Source of the DNA: Acididesulfobacillus acetoxydans
GTDB taxonomy: Bacteria; Bacillota; Desulfitobacteriia; Desulfitobacteriales; Desulfitobacteriaceae
Length of the DNA stretch: 64,000 bases
Reading direction: 5' to 3' (one strand)
Assembly: GCF_900016645.1 (NCBI RefSeq)
Contig: NZ_CDGJ01000027.1
Shown here: positions 7,938 to 16,187 of the stretch, in pieces
Numbering within the stretch: position 1 is the first letter of the stretch
How the letters are laid out: every line of letters begins with the position of its first letter
Notes under the pieces: model-generated
The model's input: only the letters and a program-made list of their open reading frames with translations
What the model was told of the DNA's origin: nothing
Database searches by the model: none
Made by a program: the position numbers and the translations under genes

Positions 7938-9323
7938 ATGTCGAATTTTATGAAGACCAGAAAATTTATAGAGTTTTGCCATGGAGCCTTTGACAATCTA
8001 CCTATCCTTGTCGACTTCCTCGATGCAGATGGCAAAATTATTTACATGAATAAGGTGTTTGCTGACTTTTTGCGTATTCCCCTAGAGGATATCATCGGTC
8101 GCATTGTGACCGACGTTAATCCGACCTCGAAGTTTATGGAAACTCTAAAGGCCCAAAAGGCTGACATTGCCATGAGACACACCTTTCCTAGCGCCGGGAA
8201 GGAAGCAATTGTGCATAGAATACCGATTTTCGGGAACGACGGAGAGCTGCTGGGTGGTTTCGGAATGGTTGTATTTGAGCAGGTTGATCAAATTATTGGT
8301 ATTATTAAACAGTATGAAAATCTTGATAGAGAGCTAAGGATGTATAAAAACGAGCTGGCCAAAATTAACACGGCTAAATACAGTATCCAAGATATCTTGG
8401 GAGATTCCCCGGCGATTGCTCGGTGTAAGAAACAACTGCAGAAATGCTCCGGCATCAGCTTAAACGTGCTAATCTTCGGGGAAAGTGGTGTTGGCAAGGA
8501 GCTGGTTGCCCATGCACTGCACAATTTGAGTAGCCGACACGATCAACCGTTTGTCGGCATCAATTGTTCGGCTATCCCCGAACACCTTCTGGAGTCCGAA
8601 CTGTTTGGGTATGAAGAGGGTTCATTTACCGGGGCTAAGAGGGGTGGCAACATTGGCAAGTTTGAGCTTGCGGATGGTGGGACCATTTTTTTGGACGAGA
8701 TTGGAGATATGCCTTATTACATGCAGGCCAAGCTCCTTAGAGTGTTGCAGGAAAAAGAGATCACTAAGATCGGGGGGAAAAATCCGACGGCCATTGACGT
8801 GAGGGTTATTTGCGCTACGCACAAAGATCTTCCCCTTATGATTAAAAATGGAGAATTCAGGGACGATCTCTATTACCGGTTAAATGTCTTAACAATTGAA
8901 GTTCCACCGCTTAGAGAGAGAAGCGAAGATATCTCCCAACTTGTCCGCGTTTTTTTAGACTCATTTTGGAAAGAATCAGGTCTTTTCCGCAAGATGTCAA
9001 AACCTGCGATGGACGTTCTCCGGAAATATGACTGGCCCGGCAACATACGAGAACTCAAAAACGTGGTGCACAAAATGGCTGTCAATGCCGATGATACCGA
9101 GATAACGATTAATGACTTGCCGAAAAATATCTTAAACGCCTCATTTGAGAGTGACTTTAGGTTTGCTAACATGGGGCTTAATGATGTTTTGCGCTCTATT
9201 GAAAAAAGGATGATTAGAGCGGCTCTTGATGAAGCCAAACTCAACAAGAGCTTGGCCGCAGCTAAGCTTGATATTCCCAGAGTCACTCTCTACCGGAAGA
9301 TGAAAGAATACAAACTGGAATAG
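7938..9323 (+). CDS. Sigma-54-dependent transcriptional activator, PAS-AAA+-Fis (activator 1)
   Basis: 461 residues. A PAS sensor domain (about 15-120, FDNLPILVDFLDADGKIIY) and a linker coiled coil (120-150) precede the AAA+ domain. That domain has Walker A GESGVGKELVAHAL (about 181), the sigma-54 contact loop as GSFTGA instead of the usual GAFTGA (about 228), Walker B GGTIFLDEIGDMP, and R-finger region YYRLNVL. A Fis-type helix-turn-helix closes the protein (LNKSLAAAKLDIPRVTLYRK). It lies directly upstream of a -24/-12 promoter and is the likely activator of the MFS-hydrolase operon. The Ser in the contact loop is a known tolerated variant. RBS GAGGTG precedes the ATG. Confidence 0.92.
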   Translation: MSNFMKTRKFIEFCHGAFDNLPILVDFLDADGKIIYMNKVFADFLRIPLEDIIGRIVTDVNPTSKFMETLKAQKADIAMRHTFPSAGKEAIVHRIPIFGNDGELLGGFGMVVFEQVDQIIGIIKQYENLDRELRMYKNELAKINTAKYSIQDILGDSPAIARCKKQLQKCSGISLNVLIFGESGVGKELVAHALHNLSSRHDQPFVGINCSAIPEHLLESELFGYEEGSFTGAKRGGNIGKFELADGGTIFLDEIGDMPYYMQAKLLRVLQEKEITKIGGKNPTAIDVRVICATHKDLPLMIKNGEFRDDLYYRLNVLTIEVPPLRERSEDISQLVRVFLDSFWKESGLFRKMSKPAMDVLRKYDWPGNIRELKNVVHKMAVNADDTEITINDLPKNILNASFESDFRFANMGLNDVLRSIEKRMIRAALDEAKLNKSLAAAKLDIPRVTLYRKMKEYKLE

Positions 9324-9328
9324 GATTC

Positions 9329-9352
9329 GTTCCAATTGAAACAAAATGAAAC
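9329..9352. promoter_or_regulatory. Candidate enhancer site for activator 1
   Basis: GTTCCAATTGAAAC (9329-9342) is a near-perfect palindrome followed by a second TGAAAC half-site (9347-9352). It lies about 90-110 bp upstream of the -24 element, the usual place for sites bound by the Fis-type domain of an enhancer-binding protein. Binding is inferred. Confidence 0.5.
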
Positions 9353-9400
9353 AAAGTGTGTCTGAATGTTACGACGTTGCCTCAGCTCATTTCCACACGA

Positions 9401-9431
9401 AAGCCTTCAGTTTAAGGACTGGAGGCCTTTT
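9401..9431 (+). terminator. Terminator of the activator 1 gene
   Basis: AAGCCTTCAGT (9401-9411) pairs with ACTGGAGGCCTT (9418-9429) with one mismatch and one bulge, then TTTT. Confidence 0.7.
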
Positions 9432-9438
9432 CTGATTT

Positions 9439-9454
9439 GGGCACGGTTATTGCA
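9439..9454 (+). promoter_or_regulatory. Sigma-54 (-24/-12) promoter of the MFS-hydrolase operon
   Basis: GGGCAC-N5-TTGCA matches the consensus TGGCAC-N5-TTGCA with exact spacing. It is 85 bp before the MFS start codon and immediately follows a sigma-54 activator gene. Confidence 0.85.
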
Positions 9455-9538
9455 TAATGATGTAAGCAGGTGGTACCGCAGGATTCCCATTCGTGCACGA
9501 ATACCTATACAACAGAATATTTTGAGGAGGATGTTTGA

Positions 9539-10705
9539 ATGAAGCGGAAATATTTAATTGAGTTCATCTTGTTCTTCAGTTATGCCTTATTTGCTATGGC
9601 ATGGTCGGGTGGGGATGCTTTTATGGCCCCAATCATGAAGGCTATGGGGATCCATAATTTGGCCTCGGCGAGTTTCATTAGCACGAGTGTTACCTTTGCT
9701 AAAATTGTCGGGACCGCCATTGCCGCATGGGTTGCCTTGAAATTAGGTATTCGAAACGCTTTTAGCCTTGCGTCTCTAATGATTGCTATGAGTATCCTGA
9801 CGCCATTCTCAGCGAATTATTCTGTGTTGCTTGCCTCTCGATTTCTCATGGGATTAGGCGGAGCCTTGGTGGTTGTTTATTTCAATCCCATCGTTATGCA
9901 GTGGTTTGAACCCGAAGAGAGACCTCTTGTCAATGGGCTCAACGCAGTAGCTTTCAATGTAGGTACAGCCATAGTCATGTTCTTTTTCAAGAATTTCATC
10001 GGCATTTTCGGCGGCTGGAGACAGACCCTGGTGGCTTTGTCTTTGGCAAGTATCGTTTTCTTTGTTCTTTGGCTCGTATTTGGAAAGTATAAGGAAGATA
10101 AAACTGCTTCGCCAAATGTGAGACCTCTCGACGAGAATTACTCTTTTATTGACGGTTTAAAGGATCCGTTTAATTGGAAATTTGCCTTGACCTATTCCGG
10201 GCTTCTGGCATTCTATATCGTGCTGTTCACATTTTACCCGACAGCCGGCATATCACAAGCGAAAATTGTGATTTTGATGGGTATAGTTGGTGCTGTTTTA
10301 GGGATTATTTATTCGAGAAAGGTTGCCAAGAGAATTCCTGTAATCAAGATTTCCGGCTTAATCCAAATCGTATCGATTATCGGACTTAATTTCTCTGGGA
10401 ACAACGCTACGCTGGCGACCATCAGCGCTGCTGTTTTGGGAATCTTCATGTTTTTGCCCATGACGGCACTAGTTACCCTGGCGCAAGAAATGCCCAACAT
10501 GACACCGAGAAAAATCTCCGTCACTTTCAGTTTGTTTTGGTCCATCAGCTATATCGTGGCTACGGTGGTTCCGACGCTATTTGGGGCGATTGTTGATGCA
10601 AATCATGGAGACTTCAAAATGGCCTTCGTGTTTATAACGATTGTAGAATGTTCTTTCTTCGTCGGTTCCTTCTTCCTGCCGGAGCCTAGTAAATTGAGAG
10701 ATTGA
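9539..10705 (+). CDS. Major facilitator superfamily transporter
   Basis: 388 residues, almost entirely hydrophobic, with about 12 predicted helices. The MFS loop 2-3 region (VALKLGIRNAFSL) and the helix 4 motif ASRFLMGLGGALVVVYF are visible, and a charged central loop at about 195-215 separates the two halves. The substrate cannot be read from the sequence. It is the first gene after a sigma-54 promoter and is probably cotranscribed with the downstream hydrolase (72-bp gap), suggesting it imports the hydrolase substrate or product. RBS GAGGAGG precedes the ATG. Confidence 0.85.
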   Translation: MKRKYLIEFILFFSYALFAMAWSGGDAFMAPIMKAMGIHNLASASFISTSVTFAKIVGTAIAAWVALKLGIRNAFSLASLMIAMSILTPFSANYSVLLASRFLMGLGGALVVVYFNPIVMQWFEPEERPLVNGLNAVAFNVGTAIVMFFFKNFIGIFGGWRQTLVALSLASIVFFVLWLVFGKYKEDKTASPNVRPLDENYSFIDGLKDPFNWKFALTYSGLLAFYIVLFTFYPTAGISQAKIVILMGIVGAVLGIIYSRKVAKRIPVIKISGLIQIVSIIGLNFSGNNATLATISAAVLGIFMFLPMTALVTLAQEMPNMTPRKISVTFSLFWSISYIVATVVPTLFGAIVDANHGDFKMAFVFITIVECSFFVGSFFLPEPSKLRD

Positions 10706-10777
10706 CCCCTTAAGAATATTGGCTTAAATACGGAGTAAAAACACAGCTTGTTATTGAATTGAAGGAGTGTAAACAGG

Positions 10778-11986
10778 ATGTATCTACTGCCATATCTACA
10801 AAAAGTCGCCGACTTGACTACAAAGAGTCATTCCGATAACTCAGATGCCGCTGCTCTGGTCTGTAAGCGTCCCGTGATTCGCAAGGCGATACCAGGGTAT
10901 GTTTGGACCGGACATATCGGTAACGCCCGTGCGCTGATCAGATTGCCGGAAAAATCGTTATGGAACGGAAAACTTATGATTGGTGGAACTGCGGCTGTCA
11001 GAACGGAATATTGTCTTGATTTCATATTGAGCGACATTGTAGTTCAACGTGGGTACGCCTACGCGGCTTCCGACAAAGGTACCCCCGGACTCAGTTTGAG
11101 GAATCCGAACCGAAGCATGGCGGAGTGGGTGACAAACTACGAACAGCTTGCAAGAGTCGCGGCAGAGTTGGCGGAACAGTTTTATCAGGTGGCTCCGCAG
11201 CGTGTTTACGTCTCCGGAATAAGCAACGGCGGTTATATAACCCGCCGTTTGCTAGAACAATGCCCTCAGCTTTTTGACGGAGGGGTAGAGTGGGAGGGGG
11301 TCCTTTGGGCCCCTGAGGGCCGTCACTTTTTGACCACTATACCGGAGTATGTCGAGTCATATCCCGTATACCGGAATTTACGAGGAGACCGTGGCACAGA
11401 CGAACGTGATACAGCCTTTTCTAAGTTGCTGGATGCCGGCTTACACCCTTTGTCCGAGCCCTACTGGGAACTATACTACAGGGCTTATTGGGCTTTGACG
11501 TTGTGGCTCTATGGGCGTAATCTTGATCCCGAGTGGGAACCTTTCAAGACTGAATGGTCTGATCGGCTTATTGGGGAAACCAGTCCCCTCACCCACTATC
11601 CCTGGGAGGACCGCAGGGAGTATTTGGATGAGCGCATTCGGCCTTTGTCTAATACCGGTTCAATTGGTAAACCGCTGCTGTCAGTTGCCGGGAATTGGGA
11701 TTGTCTAATTCCCTTCAAGTACCATGCGGAAGCTTATGCTAACCTGGTTTGGGGACAGGGAAGAGGTCATTTGCACCGGTTATACGAGATTGACCGGGGA
11801 AATCATGTTGAAGGATTGTATCAAGGGAGCAAGGGAGACCAGCAGAGCGTTCACCCTTATTATGAAGCCGCTATTTATTATCTGGAAGAATGGGTTGAAC
11901 GAAATGTGATGCCACCCGCTTCGGGTTTGTACAAAAGTGTGGAGGCGTTTGCTCAGGGTCTGACCGACAACCTTTTGACCTATTGA
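10778..11986 (+). CDS. Alpha/beta-fold hydrolase (esterase; possible hydroxyalkanoate-oligomer hydrolase)
   Basis: 402 residues without a signal peptide. The nucleophile elbow is VYVSGISNGGYITRRLLEQ (Ser near residue 151). Candidate acid and base are the Asp in GNWDCLIP and the His in DRGNHVEGL. The GxSNGG elbow followed by a WEG segment is reminiscent of tannase/feruloyl-esterase and 3-hydroxybutyrate-oligomer hydrolase groups. The downstream CoA-transferase, dehydrogenase and thiolase make the last attractive, but this is inference. RBS AAGGAGTG precedes the ATG. Second gene of the sigma-54 controlled operon. Confidence 0.7.
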   Translation: MYLLPYLQKVADLTTKSHSDNSDAAALVCKRPVIRKAIPGYVWTGHIGNARALIRLPEKSLWNGKLMIGGTAAVRTEYCLDFILSDIVVQRGYAYAASDKGTPGLSLRNPNRSMAEWVTNYEQLARVAAELAEQFYQVAPQRVYVSGISNGGYITRRLLEQCPQLFDGGVEWEGVLWAPEGRHFLTTIPEYVESYPVYRNLRGDRGTDERDTAFSKLLDAGLHPLSEPYWELYYRAYWALTLWLYGRNLDPEWEPFKTEWSDRLIGETSPLTHYPWEDRREYLDERIRPLSNTGSIGKPLLSVAGNWDCLIPFKYHAEAYANLVWGQGRGHLHRLYEIDRGNHVEGLYQGSKGDQQSVHPYYEAAIYYLEEWVERNVMPPASGLYKSVEAFAQGLTDNLLTY

Positions 11987-12068
11987 GATGTACTTGACGG
12001 ATGTAGGAAGTGGCGCTCTTGTGGTGTGGGAGCGTCATCCTTCATCCGGTTTCCTTGGGCCCCGGCTT

Positions 12069-12097
12069 TTGCTTGTGATACACGGTTGAAGTACAAT
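12069..12097 (+). promoter_or_regulatory. SigA-type promoter of activator 2
   Basis: TTGCTT (12069-12074), a 17-bp spacer, and TACAAT (12092-12097), 57 bp before the start codon. Just upstream, GGCGCTC/GAGCGTC (around 12013-12034) can form a hairpin that may end the preceding operon. Confidence 0.5.
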
Positions 12098-12153
12098 GGT
12101 AGAGACGGGAACAAGAAAGACGATTTGGGTGAAAGGACAAACGGACGACCAGG

Positions 12154-13950
12154 ATGAACAAAGACAAGAATGAGAAGAACCTGAGCGAACTTGTGTATCG
12201 GGTGTATGATGGAGAGGGTGAGAGTGTGCCGACGACGGGCGCTATCGCGGCCCGGGGTGTTCTCGAAGCTATCCGCGCCGGCGTTATTGTCATTGACCGA
12301 GAGCAGAATATTATCTTTTGCAATCAGATGGCGGCGGATATTATCGGTCGCGGGATTTCCGCCATTCTCGGACGCCAGATCCGGGAGGTCATACCGGAGT
12401 CCGAATTGGGGCAGGTTCTGGAAGACGGGAAACCGCAGCCCGCCCGGCTGTATATCGATGGCAGGCTAATGATTACCAACCGGGCGCCGGTATATGCCGG
12501 CGGCAAGGTTGTGGCGGCGGTGGCGGTCTTCCAGGATGGGAGCGAGCTGCAAGAACTGCTGTCCCGGCTGGGCAGCACGCAAAGCATTCTCACAAATCTG
12601 GAAAACATCTTCGAACACGCTTATGACGGCGTGATCGTGATCGACCGCAACGGTATTGTGACGCGGATTACGAAAGCGTACTGCAACTTCCTCGAGACTA
12701 CCCAGGAAGAGGCGATCGGCAAACATGTTACCGAAGTCTTGCCGACCAGCCGTATGCACATTGTCGTGCAGACAGGGGAAGCCGAAATCGGCGAACTCAT
12801 GAACATCCGGGGCAAAGAAGCCATGGTCATGCGCATTCCCCTCTGGGAAAACGGGGAAATCGTGGGCGCGGTCGGCAAGGTGATGTTTCGGGATGTGCAG
12901 GAACTGCGTTCACTCGCCGAAAAGCTGAACCTCCTGGAAAACAAAGTGAAGTTTTACGAAAAAGAACTGCAGCATTACCAGCAGCATTATCAGAAAGTCC
13001 GCTATACTCTGAGCGACATCGTCGGGCAAAGCCGCCCGCTCGTGCGGGCCAAAGAGTTGGCGGAAAAAGCGGCTCAGGGCAAGTCGACGGTCCTGCTGCG
13101 AGGGGAGAGCGGCACGGGGAAAGAGCTCTTCGCCCACTCGATTCACGCCATCAGCCCCCGGCAGGCTTTTCCTTTTGTCCGGGTTAATTGTGGGGCCATT
13201 CCGGCCGAACTCTTGGAATCGGAGCTCTTTGGCTATGAGGAAGGGGCTTTCACAGGAGCGAAAAAGGGAGGCAAACCGGGCAAATTTGAGCTGGCCCATG
13301 GCGGGACGATCTTCTTGGATGAGGTGGGCGATCTGCCCTTGACAATGCAGGCGAAAGTGTTACGTGTCTTGCAGGAGAGGGAAGTGGAACGGGTGGGCGG
13401 CAACCGCCTGCAACAGCTGGATATCCGGGTCATCGCTGCCACGCACAGAGATCTGGAGCAGATGGTGAAAACCGGGGAGTTCCGCCAGGATCTTTATTAC
13501 CGGTTGAATGTTTTCACCCTGACTGTTCCGCCCTTGCGGGAGCGGGAGGGAGATATTCCTCTCCTCAGCGCTTATCTGCTGCAGAAGTTTCGACGGGAAC
13601 TGGGTTCCCGGGTGAAACGGCTGGAGAGCCGGGTCGAGAGCCTGTTCCTGAAGTATCATTGGCCGGGTAATGTCCGGGAACTGCAGAACGTGGTTGAGCG
13701 GGCGGTGAATGTGGCGGAAAGCGAAACCATTGTCTTAGAGGATTTGCCCCTCTACCTCAAGGACCTTGAGAACAGGCGCGGTGAGGGCGTGCTGCAGCCC
13801 TTGGCCCAAGAGGTAGCGGAGGCGGAGCGTACGGCCATCATACGCGCTCTCAAGGCTACGGGTGGGAACAAAGTTCGGGCGGCGGAATTACTGGGCATTC
13901 ACCGGGCGAATCTCTATCGTAAGATGGAACGCTATGGGGTCGAGGACTGA
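12154..13950 (+). CDS. Sigma-54-dependent transcriptional activator, PAS-PAS-AAA+-Fis (activator 2)
   Basis: 598 residues. Two PAS domains (about 30-140, IRAGVIVIDREQNIIFCNQM; and 150-260, HAYDGVIVIDRNGIVTRIT) and a helical linker precede the AAA+ domain. That domain has Walker A GESGTGKELFAHSI (about 317), a canonical GAFTGA loop (about 365), Walker B HGGTIFLDEVGDLP and the RLNVFTLTVPPLRERE segment. A Fis-type helix-turn-helix (NKVRAAELLGIHRANLYRKM) ends it. It lies immediately upstream of a perfect palindrome and a -24/-12 promoter serving the CoA-transferase operon, which it probably activates in response to a metabolite sensed by a PAS domain. Confidence 0.92.
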   Translation: MNKDKNEKNLSELVYRVYDGEGESVPTTGAIAARGVLEAIRAGVIVIDREQNIIFCNQMAADIIGRGISAILGRQIREVIPESELGQVLEDGKPQPARLYIDGRLMITNRAPVYAGGKVVAAVAVFQDGSELQELLSRLGSTQSILTNLENIFEHAYDGVIVIDRNGIVTRITKAYCNFLETTQEEAIGKHVTEVLPTSRMHIVVQTGEAEIGELMNIRGKEAMVMRIPLWENGEIVGAVGKVMFRDVQELRSLAEKLNLLENKVKFYEKELQHYQQHYQKVRYTLSDIVGQSRPLVRAKELAEKAAQGKSTVLLRGESGTGKELFAHSIHAISPRQAFPFVRVNCGAIPAELLESELFGYEEGAFTGAKKGGKPGKFELAHGGTIFLDEVGDLPLTMQAKVLRVLQEREVERVGGNRLQQLDIRVIAATHRDLEQMVKTGEFRQDLYYRLNVFTLTVPPLREREGDIPLLSAYLLQKFRRELGSRVKRLESRVESLFLKYHWPGNVRELQNVVERAVNVAESETIVLEDLPLYLKDLENRRGEGVLQPLAQEVAEAERTAIIRALKATGGNKVRAAELLGIHRANLYRKMERYGVED

Positions 13951-14053
13951 GGGCGGGGGAGAACCAAGCGGTTCCGAGAGGCGGCCGTAAGATGGAACGC
14001 TGCGGGGCGAGGACTGAGGGCGGGGGAAGGCCAAGCGGCTCTGAGAAGCGGCG
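13918..14053. repeat. 68-bp imperfect tandem duplication covering the 3' end of the activator 2 gene
   Basis: The segment 13918-13985, which encodes the last residues (RKMERYGVED) and runs past the stop, is repeated at 13986-14053 with about 85-90 % identity. The second copy is not translated. The following 180 bp contain several degenerate TAAGAAGC(A/G)AAG-like motifs and no gene. Confidence 0.85.
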
Positions 14054-14238
14054 GGGGCAGGTGTGAAAGGTGTGAGAAACAAAGGGGTCGTAAGAAGCAA
14101 AGTGCAGCCTTAAGAAGTAGAGTAGATGCCCATGGCGCTCAGGCGGCACCACCATCTGACGATAAAAACTGTCTTTTTTCACAGCAGCCGTAAGAATTAA
14201 GACAGGCATAAGAAGCGAAGCAGGTTATAGGTAACGCG

Positions 14239-14260
14239 TATTCGCGACATGTCGCGAATA
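14239..14260. promoter_or_regulatory. Perfect 22-bp palindrome, probable enhancer site for activator 2
   Basis: The palindrome has half-site TATTCGCGACA and centre at 14249/14250, and is perfect over 22 bp. It lies about 165-185 bp upstream of the -24 box at 14426, as expected for an upstream activating sequence. A degenerate second copy follows at 14314. Confidence 0.75.
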
Positions 14261-14313
14261 AGTTACAGCAGCCATTTATGGCTCATCTTTCAGATTATTT
14301 GAGCGGGACAGGC

Positions 14314-14329
14314 TTGCGAACGTCGCGAA
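14314..14329. promoter_or_regulatory. Degenerate second enhancer site for activator 2
   Basis: TTGCGAACGTCGCGAA keeps the TCGCGAA half-site of the palindrome at 14239 exactly and has a shortened left half. It lies about 100 bp before the -24 box. Confidence 0.5.
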
Positions 14330-14384
14330 CGAGCGACACTCTTCAAAGAGGACGAGCTATTCTTATTTTAGGAAAAAACTCCGC

Positions 14385-14418
14385 AAACCCGGAAGGATTG
14401 GGACTTCGGGGTTTTTTT
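14385..14418 (+). terminator. Terminator just upstream of the sigma-54 promoter
   Basis: AAACCCGGAAG (14385-14395) pairs with CTTCGGGGTTT (14404-14414), followed by further T residues. It separates the activator 2 transcription unit from the CoA-transferase promoter at 14426. Confidence 0.8.
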
Positions 14419-14425
14419 GCGCGCT

Positions 14426-14441
14426 TGGCACAGGTTTTGCA
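14426..14441 (+). promoter_or_regulatory. Sigma-54 (-24/-12) promoter of the CoA-transferase operon
   Basis: TGGCAC-AGGTT-TTGCA is an exact match to the consensus with 5-bp spacing, 35 bp before the ATG at 14476. It follows an activator gene and two enhancer-like sites. Confidence 0.92.
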
Positions 14442-14475
14442 ATTATCACTCTTCAGATTGGAGGGGAAGTACAAC

Positions 14476-16023
14476 ATGAAGAGGAAGCAGTTTCTCAGTG
14501 CGGATGAGGCTGTGGCTCTGATTAAGGACGGCAGTATGGTGGCCATCGATGGCTTTGTCAGTATCGGTCATCCCGAGGAATTGACGGTCGCACTGGAACA
14601 GAGATTTTTGCGCAGCGGAAGTCCCCGCAATCTTTCCCTGGTTTACGCGGCCGGACAAGGAGACGGTAAAGATCGCGGCATGAACCATCTCGGATATGAA
14701 GGGCTGATCAAGCGAGTGGTCGGGGGACACTGGAATCTGGCGCCTAAGTTGGGAAAACTGGCGGTGGAGGAGAAAATCGAAGCCTATAATTTTCCTCAGG
14801 GTGTGGTTACCCATCTCTTCCGGGATATTGCTGCCGGTAAGCCGGGGACTTTAACCCATGTCGGCCTGGAAACCTTTGTCGATCCGCGCCGGGGAGGCGG
14901 AAAGCTCAACCGGGTGACCCAGGAGGACCTGGTGGAGCTCATGACAGTGCGCGGACGGGAGTATTTGTTCTATCACGCTTTTCCGATTGACGTGGCACTC
15001 GTGCGCGGCACTTATGCCGATGAGGACGGGAACATCTCCTTCGCGCGGGAAGCGCTGACCCTGGAGACGCTCTCGGCGGCTCAGGCAGCCAGAAACAGCG
15101 GCGGTCTGGTAATCGTACAGGTGGAGCGGGTGGTACAGCGCGGCAGTTTGAATCCGCGCGAGGTCGTTATCCCGGGGATTTTAGTGGATGTGGTGGTCGT
15201 GGCCTCCCGGCCCGAGAATCACATGCAGTCTTTTGCCGAGCAGTATAATCCGGCTTACAGCGGGGAGCTGCGCCTGCCCTTGAATCAGTTAAAATCCATG
15301 CCTTTGGACGAGCGCAAGGTGATTGCGCGCCGGGCTTTCCGGGAAATTTGTCCGGGCGCCATCGTCAACCTGGGGATCGGAATGCCGGAAGGGGTCGCTT
15401 CCGTGGCGGCCGAGGAGGGTAAACTCCAGGAGTTTGTCCTTACCGTGGAGTCAGGGCCGATCGGGGGCGTGCCGGCAGGGGGAATGAGTTTTGGGGCCAG
15501 CTTTAACCCGGAATGTGTGATCGACCAGCCTTATCAGTTCGATTTCTATGATGGGGGCGGGTTGGACTTGACCGTGCTGGGGATGGCCCAGATGGACCGG
15601 GAAGGAAATGTCAACGTCAGTCGTTTTGGGTCCCGGATCGCCGGGGCGGGCGGGTTTATCAACATTTCCCAAAACGCCAAAGAAGTAGTTTTCTGCGGAA
15701 CGTTCACCGCCAATGGCGGTGAGGTCCGGATCGAGGACGGTCGCCTGCGCGTGCTGAAAGAAGGGAAGATTACGAAGCTTGTTCAGGATGTGGAACAGGT
15801 TACCTTCAGCGGCAACTATGCGCGTAAGCGGGGGCAAAAGGTCCTCTTTGTGACCGAGCGCGCGGTCTTTGAGCTGAGGGCTGAAGGACTGGTTCTGGTC
15901 GAAGTGGCACCCGGTCTGGATCTGCAACGGGATATCCTTTCTCAAATGGGTTTCAAACCCATCGTTGCAACGGATTTAAAGGTAATGGACGAGAGGATTT
16001 TCAAGCCTGAGCTAATGGGATAG
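14476..16023 (+). CDS. Family I acyl-CoA transferase (YdiF/propionate CoA-transferase type)
   Basis: 515 residues, a fused alpha-beta family I CoA-transferase. The N-terminal half has KDGSMVAIDGFVSIGHPEEL. The C-terminal half has the Gly-rich VNLGIGMPEGVASVA and the catalytic Glu in LTVESGPIGGVPAGG (about residue 330). It moves CoA between acetyl-/acyl-CoA and a free carboxylate, here probably the imported hydroxy- or keto-acid. The frame is open further upstream, but the ATG at 14476 has GGAGGGGAAG and sits just downstream of the sigma-54 promoter, so it is chosen. First gene of an operon with a dehydrogenase, a thiolase and a permease. Confidence 0.9.
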   Translation: MKRKQFLSADEAVALIKDGSMVAIDGFVSIGHPEELTVALEQRFLRSGSPRNLSLVYAAGQGDGKDRGMNHLGYEGLIKRVVGGHWNLAPKLGKLAVEEKIEAYNFPQGVVTHLFRDIAAGKPGTLTHVGLETFVDPRRGGGKLNRVTQEDLVELMTVRGREYLFYHAFPIDVALVRGTYADEDGNISFAREALTLETLSAAQAARNSGGLVIVQVERVVQRGSLNPREVVIPGILVDVVVVASRPENHMQSFAEQYNPAYSGELRLPLNQLKSMPLDERKVIARRAFREICPGAIVNLGIGMPEGVASVAAEEGKLQEFVLTVESGPIGGVPAGGMSFGASFNPECVIDQPYQFDFYDGGGLDLTVLGMAQMDREGNVNVSRFGSRIAGAGGFINISQNAKEVVFCGTFTANGGEVRIEDGRLRVLKEGKITKLVQDVEQVTFSGNYARKRGQKVLFVTERAVFELRAEGLVLVEVAPGLDLQRDILSQMGFKPIVATDLKVMDERIFKPELMG

Positions 16024-16187
16024 AGGCAGGCCGAACTTGGCCGGGTTATGGGATAAAGGCAGACGGAACCTGGCCGGGCGGCGGAAGGCACTGTCAGGTG
16101 GCCTGCAGAAGAAGCGGAAGGAATTTTATGGTACTTCGATTACACTTCGAAGGGAATTTCAAGATGATTAGGGAGGTTAAAAAGATT

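Noticed and set aside
14278..14475. Upstream in-frame extension of the CoA-transferase (66 codons)
   Set aside because: It would place the sigma-54 promoter and terminator inside the coding sequence. The ATG at 14476 has a proper ribosome site and matches family length.
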